Below, piece by piece: positions 59,109 to 64,000 of a stretch of DNA of 64,000 bases. The notes below the pieces were generated by a model. It ran no database searches. It saw nothing but the letters and a program-made list of their open reading frames with translations, and was not told the DNA's origin. Origin of the DNA: Acidimicrobiales bacterium (GTDB taxonomy: Bacteria; Actinomycetota; Acidimicrobiia; Acidimicrobiales; AC-14); NCBI GenBank assembly GCA_025463925.1, contig JAODBK010000049.1, forward strand, positions 47,535 to 111,534. Direction: 5' to 3'. The stretch's first letter is position 1. Every line of letters begins with the position of its first letter. A program made the translations under genes and the position numbers.

Positions 59109-60076
59109 CAGAACGCGAACTCCTGGAGCGGACGCGGGTCCATGTCGGGCTCGCCGGTCGGCTCCCACCGGTCGATGACGCCTTCCCATGCGCCGCCGAA
59201 ACGGTTGCCCAGCTCGGCGACGTCGCGGTCGTCCGGCTGCTTCCACACCGCCTGCACGCGCATGCCGACGCGGAACTCGTCGACCGGGATGTCGCGGACG
59301 TCGACCCCGATGATCGGCTGGTCGGCTCCGTCGAGCAGGATCGACGCCCGGATGTACGGCTCGGTCTCCTTCTGGCCGTAGTACTGCACCGGCGTGATGA
59401 TGGTGAACGAGCTCACCGCGCCGCGATCGGCGACCTCGACGTCGTCGGCCTCCGTCATCTCGGTGCGCTCCATGTTGTCGTAGCCGTTGCTCGGCACGTA
59501 CACCTTGCCGCTGGCCGGCGACCGCTGGCCGAGGATCCGGCCGTCGAGCAGGCCTTGCGCGAATCGCACGCGGTGCGGGTAGAGCGGCTCGCTGATGTGC
59601 AGCCCGATGAGGTGCTCGGAGATCGTCACCGGCTCCTCGCCCGGCGTGATGTCCTGCGCCTTGGCCTGGCCTTCGGGCACGAAGTAGACGTCGGTGATCG
59701 CGCCGGTGCGCTCCTCGCGGAACTGCGCCGCGACGCGCATCCCGGTGGACACGGCATCGGATGCGCCGGCGTCGACGGCATGGAGCAGGGGCGTGTCGGC
59801 GCCGTCCAACAGGATCATCGCGAACGCGAACGGGTGGTCGAACGGGTGCTTGCGCGTCGGCTCGACCACCCAGGTCCACGACCGGACGGTGCCGCCGGGC
59901 CCGACCTCGACCAGGTCGGTGTCCAACGGCGCGCTGGTGTCCGGGTCGTACTCGAGCGGGGGGCAGAGCACCCGATCGCCGCAGCGGCTGCCGAGGATCT
60001 TCCCGTCTCGGAGCCCGGTGAGGAACGGGCCGATGACGGGGCCGGTGGTGCGCTGGTACGGGAACTCCAAGGTCAT
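59108..60076 (-). CDS. Tandem DUF35 (OB-fold) protein, acyl-CoA-associated
   Basis: 322 residues made of two DUF35-type units (about 1-145 and 165-310), each with a linker and an OB fold (SWTWVVEPTRKHPFDHPFAFAMILLDGADTPLLH-like and SSFTIITPVQYYGQKETEPYIRASILLDGADQPI-like). The Zn-ribbon is degenerate: the first unit keeps only RCGDRVLC and the second has none. DUF35 proteins form complexes with thiolase-fold aldolases and with the ChsH hydratase. It is the first gene of the seven-gene operon; its promoter is at 60108-60136. Confidence 0.86.
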   Translation of the reverse strand: MTLEFPYQRTTGPVIGPFLTGLRDGKILGSRCGDRVLCPPLEYDPDTSAPLDTDLVEVGPGGTVRSWTWVVEPTRKHPFDHPFAFAMILLDGADTPLLHAVDAGASDAVSTGMRVAAQFREERTGAITDVYFVPEGQAKAQDITPGEEPVTISEHLIGLHISEPLYPHRVRFAQGLLDGRILGQRSPASGKVYVPSNGYDNMERTEMTEADDVEVADRGAVSSFTIITPVQYYGQKETEPYIRASILLDGADQPIIGVDVRDIPVDEFRVGMRVQAVWKQPDDRDVAELGNRFGGAWEGVIDRWEPTGEPDMDPRPLQEFAF

Positions 60077-60107
60077 CGACACGTCTTGGATGCCGGGCAC
60101 GGCGAGA

Positions 60108-60136
60108 GTGATACACGTTTCAGTTTCGGTGCACAA
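60108..60136 (-). promoter_or_regulatory. Promoter of the DUF35/thiolase operon with KstR-like operator
   Basis: On the minus strand a -35-like TTGTGC (60136-60131) and a -10-like TATCAC (60113-60108) are separated by exactly 17 bp, placing the start of transcription about 25 bp before the ATG. The palindrome TGAnACnnGTnTCA (60109-60122) covers the -10. It agrees with 7 of 8 fixed positions of the KstR consensus TnnAACnnGTTnnA, so a TetR-family repressor of steroid-type genes may bind here. The divergent DUF3179 gene begins at 60161. Confidence 0.5.
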
Positions 60137-60160
60137 GCGGGACTGGCAGACTGCCGGCCG

Positions 60161-61201
60161 ATGATCGACGTCCGGGGCGTGGCGCGGCGCACCCGTCGGA
60201 AGTACCGGCGCTGGCAGGAGGCGCGGCGCCAGCGGGGTCCGCTCGAGAAGATGTTCGTGCAGCGCAAGCCCGACGGGTCGGTCGTGGACATCCATCAGGT
60301 GCTGGCGGCACCGACCTGGGTCGACGCCGCGACGGCCGACCACATGCGCGACGAGGACAGCGTCATGGGCCTCCTGGCCGGCGGCGCCGCGTGGGCGATC
60401 CCGTGGTGGGTCATGAAGAACTTCCACACCGCCGAGCTCGACCTCGGGGGCGAACCGGTCTTCGTCGTGCTGTGCGAGGCCTGCGCCGGGGGCAGCGCGT
60501 ACACGCCGATGGTCCGCGGCCAGCGCCGGCATTTCGAGGTGGAGGGGAAGTTCAACGCCAACCACGTGCTGCGCGACGTCGAGACCGGCTCGCTGTGGAC
60601 GCCGTTGAACGGCGTCGCGGTCCACGGGCGGGACGCCGGCGAGCGGCTGCCGCGGGTGACGCTGCTCCAGAGCACATGGTCGGAGTGGCGCGCACTGCAT
60701 CCCGACACCAGGGTCGTCCACGGCGAGCCCGGCGGGCGCCTCGGCCATGGCAGCGACTTCCCGACGCCATGGGTGCGGGACAAGCCTCGCTTCGTCGACC
60801 GCACGCGGCTGCGCGTCGACGGTCGCCTCGACGACGTCGAGCTGATGTACGGCGTGGAGGTCGGTGGGGCAACGAAGGCGTACCTGGTGCGCAAGCTCGC
60901 GACCGGTGGGGCGCGGCACGACGTCGTGGGCGGCGTCGACATCGTCGTGTTCCGCGGCGACAACGGCGGCGAGAGCTGGCTGGTCGCGGCGTTCGAGCGG
61001 CGAGTGGACGACCGGCTGCTGACGTTCGGTCCCGGCCCGTCCTGGACGACCTACGTCGACGAGGAGACCGGTTCGTCGTGGTCGTTCACCGGGACCGCGA
61101 CCGGTGGTCCGCTGCTCGGTCGCACGCTGACGCCGGTGCCCGGCGCCATCGAGAAGTGGTACGCCTGGTCGTCCAACAACCCGGACGGCGTGTACGAGTG
61201 A
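60161..61201 (+). CDS. DUF3179-family protein
   Basis: 346 residues, no signal peptide but a basic N-terminus (RTRRKYRRWQEARRQR). The characteristic WAIPWWVMKNFHTAELDLGG, followed by VVLCEACAGGSAYTPMV with a Cys pair, then SLWTPLNGVAV, identifies DUF3179, whose function is unknown. The C/H motifs suggest a metal-binding or redox site. It is divergent from the DUF35/thiolase operon and may share its operator. It ends in the convergent repeat at 61221-61266. Confidence 0.82.
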   Translation: MIDVRGVARRTRRKYRRWQEARRQRGPLEKMFVQRKPDGSVVDIHQVLAAPTWVDAATADHMRDEDSVMGLLAGGAAWAIPWWVMKNFHTAELDLGGEPVFVVLCEACAGGSAYTPMVRGQRRHFEVEGKFNANHVLRDVETGSLWTPLNGVAVHGRDAGERLPRVTLLQSTWSEWRALHPDTRVVHGEPGGRLGHGSDFPTPWVRDKPRFVDRTRLRVDGRLDDVELMYGVEVGGATKAYLVRKLATGGARHDVVGGVDIVVFRGDNGGESWLVAAFERRVDDRLLTFGPGPSWTTYVDEETGSSWSFTGTATGGPLLGRTLTPVPGAIEKWYAWSSNNPDGVYE

Positions 61202-61220
61202 GCGTCGCCGCCAACACGGT

Positions 61221-61266
61221 TTTGCCTCCCACCGAGCGCGCATTCCGCGCTCGCAGGGAGGGAGAT
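61221..61266. repeat. REP-like palindromic element, copy 2
   Basis: An arm at 61224-61240 (GCCTCCC... to CGAGCGCG) faces 61246-61262 around a 5-nt loop. The inner 8 bp (CGAGCGCG/CGCGCTCG) are perfect and the outer part has mismatches. It matches the element at 7711-7756 in the T run, the GCCTCCC, the core and the loop length. It sits between convergent genes, the usual place for REP or bidirectional terminator elements. Confidence 0.6.
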
Positions 61267-61277
61267 CCCGGCGGGGG

Positions 61278-62474
61278 TCAGCCGGGGTTGGTGCCGAGGA
61301 TCGAGATGAAGCTGACCATCTCGCCCGGGTAGCCGCCGAGGTTGTGCGTCAGGGCCAGGTCGCGCGAGCCGTAGGTCGAGATGCGACGCTGCTCCGGCGC
61401 CTCGCCGCGCAGCTGCAGCCAGGCCTCGAACATCATCCGCAGCCCGGACGCGCCGACCGGATGGCCGAAGCTCTTGAGACCGCCGTCGGGGTTGACGGGG
61501 AGGTCGCCGTCGAGGTCGAACGCCCCGGCGAGGATCTCCTTCCACGCGGTGCCCCGCTCGCAGAACCCGAGGTCCTCCATCAGCACCATCTCGGTGGGCG
61601 TGAAGCAGTCGTGCACCTCGGCCATCGCCAGCTCGGTGCGCGGGTCGTCGACCCCGGCCTGGTGGTATGCGTCCTCGGCGCAGGCCACGATCTCGGGGAA
61701 CGTGGTGTAGTCGTACGCCGGGTCGGTGAGGCCCTTGCCGTTGCCGGCGACGAATGACAGTGCCTTGATGTAAAGCGGCTTGTCGGTGTAACGGTGCGCG
61801 TCCTCGGCCCGGCAGACGATCGCCGCCGCCGAGCCGTCCCCGACGCCGGAGCAGTCGAACACCGAGAGGTCGCCGGCCACCTTGGGCATGGCGACGAGCT
61901 GCTCGACCGACATCTCGCGCTGGAACTGGGCCCGCGGGTTGCGGGCGCCGTTGTAGTGGTTCTTCGACGCGATGCGGGCCAGCACCGTCTTGATCTCGTC
62001 CTTGTCGACCCCGTACTTCTTGGCGTACGCCGGCACGATCATCGAGTACATGGCGGCCGCGGTGAGCGTCCGCACGGTGCCGTCGTTGGGCAGCTGCGTC
62101 GCGGTGAGGCCTTGGTACCCGCTGTCCTTCACCTTCTCGACGCCGACGGTCATCGCCACGTCGTACGCGCCGCTGGCGACGGCGTAGGCGGACTGCCGCA
62201 GCGCGTCGGACCCGGTCGCGCAGAAGTTCTCGACCCGCGTGACCGGCTTGCCCTCGAGCTCGAGCGGCTTCGACAGGGTGAGACCGCTGAAGCCCGACGA
62301 CGCGGTGCCGAGCCAGTACGCGTCGATGTCGTTCTTGGTGAGCCCGGCCGACGCGAAGGCCTCGTTGGACGCCTCGATCATGAGCTCGGGCGCGCCCTTG
62401 TCCCAGTGCTCCGTGAACCGGGTGCACCCCATGCCGATGATGGCGATGCGATCGCGGATGCCGTGTGAGCCCAT
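61278..62474 (-). CDS. SCP-x-type thiolase with intact active site
   Basis: 398 residues. The nucleophile C85 is in VENFCATGSD, HDCFTP is intact, and SFGHPVGASG holds the catalytic His. The C-terminal C-x-G element is replaced by THNLGGYPG, as in many SCP-x thiolases. It should cleave a 3-ketoacyl-CoA in side-chain or ring degradation. ATG behind AAGGAGG. It starts 2 bp after the stop of the HMGS-like/DUF35 fusion, so the two are coupled. Confidence 0.92.
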   Translation of the reverse strand: MGSHGIRDRIAIIGMGCTRFTEHWDKGAPELMIEASNEAFASAGLTKNDIDAYWLGTASSGFSGLTLSKPLELEGKPVTRVENFCATGSDALRQSAYAVASGAYDVAMTVGVEKVKDSGYQGLTATQLPNDGTVRTLTAAAMYSMIVPAYAKKYGVDKDEIKTVLARIASKNHYNGARNPRAQFQREMSVEQLVAMPKVAGDLSVFDCSGVGDGSAAAIVCRAEDAHRYTDKPLYIKALSFVAGNGKGLTDPAYDYTTFPEIVACAEDAYHQAGVDDPRTELAMAEVHDCFTPTEMVLMEDLGFCERGTAWKEILAGAFDLDGDLPVNPDGGLKSFGHPVGASGLRMMFEAWLQLRGEAPEQRRISTYGSRDLALTHNLGGYPGEMVSFISILGTNPG

Positions 62475-62476
62475 CG

Positions 62477-63865
62477 TCAGCCTCCTTCCCCGCGCACCGG
62501 GCGCGCCTTCCAGAAGTAATTGTGGATGCCGTCGGCGGTGAACAGGCGGCGGAACGTCATCTCGACCTTCATGCCGATGCTGACCTCGGAATCGTCGACG
62601 TCGGTGAGCTCGATCGGGAGCCGGCCGCCGCCGTCGAAGTCGACCACCGCGAACACGATCGGCGGGCTGGGCGAGTACGCCAACCGGTCCACCGTGTAGG
62701 TGACGATCGTGCCGATCGCCTCGGCCATGGCGTGGCGGGTCGGGTCGTTCGGCGACGGTGGCAGGCGGATGGTGCCGTCCTCGGCTTCGGACCCGACGAA
62801 GGCGAACTTCCAGTCGAGGTTGCGGCCCGCGGCCGATGACGACGTGCGCGACGGCTCGGGCCGGCGCGGCGGCTCGACGTTCAACAGGCCACGCCACGAC
62901 AAGAACTTGCCGTACGCGATCGGACCGCCGGCGCCCACTTGCGCGGCCACGGTGCGGGCCACCCGGTGATCGGCCAGCGCGCCCGTCGTCTTGAAGATGA
63001 TCGCGTCGGCGCCGTCGCTCAGCGTCAGCAATGCGAGGGTCTGGCCGGGCCGGGCCTTCTCCAGCGTCGCCGCCAGCAGCAGGAGCGGGTGGGCGGCGCC
63101 GGTGTTGCCGACGGTCGCGCTGAAGTCGTCGGCGAGGCGGTCGGGCGGGACGCCGAGCTTCTTGGTGATGCCGCGGACCGCGCGGTCGTGGGTGCCGACG
63201 ACGACGAGGTGGTCGACTTCCTCGGCGGTGAGGCCGGCGTCCTTCAGCGCGGCGTTGAAGGCCTCGACGCCGAGCTCGGTGTAGTGGAGCTCGCCGAACT
63301 TCTCCTCCCAGAGCTTCGACCGGGACTCGCCGGGCGTGCGCCACCGGTCGAGGAACTCCTCGGTCGCGGTGCTCCACGCGACCACCTCGGCCAGCACCGG
63401 CCCGTCGCCGTCGTCGCCCACGAGGACCGCGGCGGCGCCGTCGCCACCGGTGGCCTCGTCACCGCTGCCGGGCAAGCCGCTCCGGAGGTCGGCGGCCGCG
63501 ACCAGTGCGGCGCCCCGCCCGCCCAGCGCGGCCCGCAGCGCGCCGAGGGTCGACCGCATCGAGCCGATGGCGTCGTACGCCGGCGCGCTGCGGGGCAGGC
63601 GGAGGGCGGCGTGGATGGCAGTGGCGTTGGTCTTGTCGAGGTACGGCGGCGCCACTGTCGCGAACCACACGCTCGCCGGCTCGACGTCCGGCGCCGACCG
63701 CACCGCGGCCCGGGCGGCCTCGACCGCCATCGACGTCGTGTCCTCGTCGAAGCACGCCACCGACCGCGTCCCCTTGCCGCCCCCGAGGCCCGCGACCGGC
63801 GCGATGCCGGTGCGGTCCAGGCGGCGGTACGGGACATGCACTCCCCATCCCAAGATCCCTCGCAC
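62477..63865 (-). CDS. HMG-CoA-synthase/KAS III-like protein fused to DUF35 domain
   Basis: 462 residues, GTG start. The N-terminal 330 residues have the condensing-enzyme fold (GILGWGVHVPYRRLD, DTTSMAVEAARAAVRSA, HLVVVGTHDRAV, SATVGNTGAAHPLLLL). The C-terminal 130 residues are an OB-fold DUF35 unit (GTIVTYTVDRLAYSP, VVDFDGGGRLPIELTDV). The position of the HMGS/KAS III nucleophile reads AYDAIGSMRST without Cys; the only cysteine is near residue 36. It may be a scaffold or aldolase-type partner of the adjacent thiolase rather than a condensing enzyme. The partial CoA-transferase gene lies 25 bp away on the opposite strand. Confidence 0.83.
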   Translation of the reverse strand: MRGILGWGVHVPYRRLDRTGIAPVAGLGGGKGTRSVACFDEDTTSMAVEAARAAVRSAPDVEPASVWFATVAPPYLDKTNATAIHAALRLPRSAPAYDAIGSMRSTLGALRAALGGRGAALVAAADLRSGLPGSGDEATGGDGAAAVLVGDDGDGPVLAEVVAWSTATEEFLDRWRTPGESRSKLWEEKFGELHYTELGVEAFNAALKDAGLTAEEVDHLVVVGTHDRAVRGITKKLGVPPDRLADDFSATVGNTGAAHPLLLLAATLEKARPGQTLALLTLSDGADAIIFKTTGALADHRVARTVAAQVGAGGPIAYGKFLSWRGLLNVEPPRRPEPSRTSSSAAGRNLDWKFAFVGSEAEDGTIRLPPSPNDPTRHAMAEAIGTIVTYTVDRLAYSPSPPIVFAVVDFDGGGRLPIELTDVDDSEVSIGMKVEMTFRRLFTADGIHNYFWKARPVRGEGG

Positions 63866-63890
63866 GGCAGAGCAGCCTACGCTGCCGCCC

Positions 63891-64000
63891 GTGCTGCTTG
63901 GCCAGACGGCGAACGAAGCCGCCCTCCCGAACGGCCGGCCACTCGACGGTGTGCGCATCCTCGCCCTCGAGTCGATGCAGGCGCTGCCCTACGCGACCCA
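63891..64000 (+). CDS. CaiB/BaiF-type class III CoA-transferase (3' truncated)
   Basis: Only the first 36 residues are visible. From a GTG start, the reading frame gives PLDGVRILALESMQALPYAT, the characteristic N-terminus of family III CoA-transferases, and stays open to the window edge. It is divergent from the HMGS-like/DUF35 fusion with 25 bp between starts. Whether it belongs with the thiolase genes cannot be told from here. Confidence 0.7.
   Translation, partial: MLLGQTANEAALPNGRPLDGVRILALESMQALPYAT

Noticed and set aside
1..64000. tRNA/rRNA genes, CRISPR arrays, insertion sequences, prophage or integrase genes
   Set aside because: No repeat-spacer pattern, transposase, integrase or structural RNA was recognised while reading both strands. 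A dedicated tRNA and RNA-family scan would be needed to exclude small RNA genes.

Overview
The window is about 70% G+C, dense in genes, and uses many GTG/TTG starts with 1-4 nt start/stop overlaps. It carries F420-type enzymes (a luciferase-like oxidoreductase and a Ddn-like protein), thiolase/DUF35 modules, Hsa-like ring-cleavage enzymes and a KstD-like dehydrogenase. Together these point to an actinobacterium, plausibly an Acidimicrobiia-type lineage (inference). No rRNA, tRNA, CRISPR array, phage or insertion sequence was recognised. Apart from the partial genes at both edges, every interval longer than 200 bases is covered by a gene.

Layout. 1-4.6 kb: a c-di-GMP signalling island: the 3' end of a GGDEF-EAL protein, then a hybrid histidine kinase followed at once by a fused REC/HD-GYP/REC/LuxR response regulator. 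4.6-7.4 kb: an exported penicillin-acylase-like hydrolase with an LPATG sorting signal. 7.5-12.6 kb: a small helical protein and a two-component system, divergent from a three-gene flavin electron-transfer set (ferric-reductase-like membrane flavoprotein, FMN-binding protein, ApbE flavin transferase). 12.7-17.2 kb, minus strand: a KstD-like flavoprotein, IclR regulator, 2-keto-4-pentenoate hydratase and MenC-like enolase-superfamily enzyme. 17.3-25.5 kb, plus strand: a branched-chain-type ABC importer with fused permeases, a small membrane protein, a luciferase-like oxidoreductase, an SDR and an esterase. 25.6-38.5 kb: a 14-gene, largely translationally coupled operon encoding an Hsa/Bph-like meta-cleavage pathway (hydroxylase, extradiol dioxygenase, C-C hydrolase, aldolase, acylating aldehyde dehydrogenase) together with a cupin, a D-aminoacylase-like amidohydrolase, an aconitase/LeuCD-type pair, NTF2/SnoaL and Dabb small proteins, an SDR and a FadH-like iron-sulfur flavoenzyme. 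It ends in a perfect 16-bp hairpin.

38.5-41.6 kb: NTF2-like proteins and an acyl-CoA synthetase. 41.6-45.6 kb: a membrane GGDEF-EAL protein divergent from an unusual MerR-PAS-PAS-GAF regulator. 45.6-53.5 kb: an AIM24-like protein, a CaiB-type CoA-transferase, a large membrane protein, a small two-cysteine protein, an SDR and a membrane-anchored GH78 rhamnosidase. 53.4-60.1 kb, minus strand: a seven-gene operon with a tandem-DUF35 protein, two thiolase-fold proteins lacking the nucleophilic cysteine, an amidohydrolase, a Ddn-like protein, a luciferase-like F420 enzyme and an enoyl-CoA hydratase. Its promoter has -35/-10 elements and a KstR-like palindrome. 60.2-64 kb: a DUF3179 protein, a canonical SCP-x-type thiolase, an HMG-CoA-synthase-like/DUF35 fusion, and the start of a second CaiB-type CoA-transferase.

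Working together (inference): the ABC importer and surface hydrolases could supply a cyclic or aromatic, possibly steroid-like, substrate. The KstD-like enzyme, ring hydroxylase, extradiol dioxygenase and hydrolase would open the ring. The hydratase, aldolase and aldehyde dehydrogenase would finish the small fragment. The CoA ligase, CoA-transferases, thiolase-fold/DUF35 proteins and hydratase would process the remaining acyl chain.
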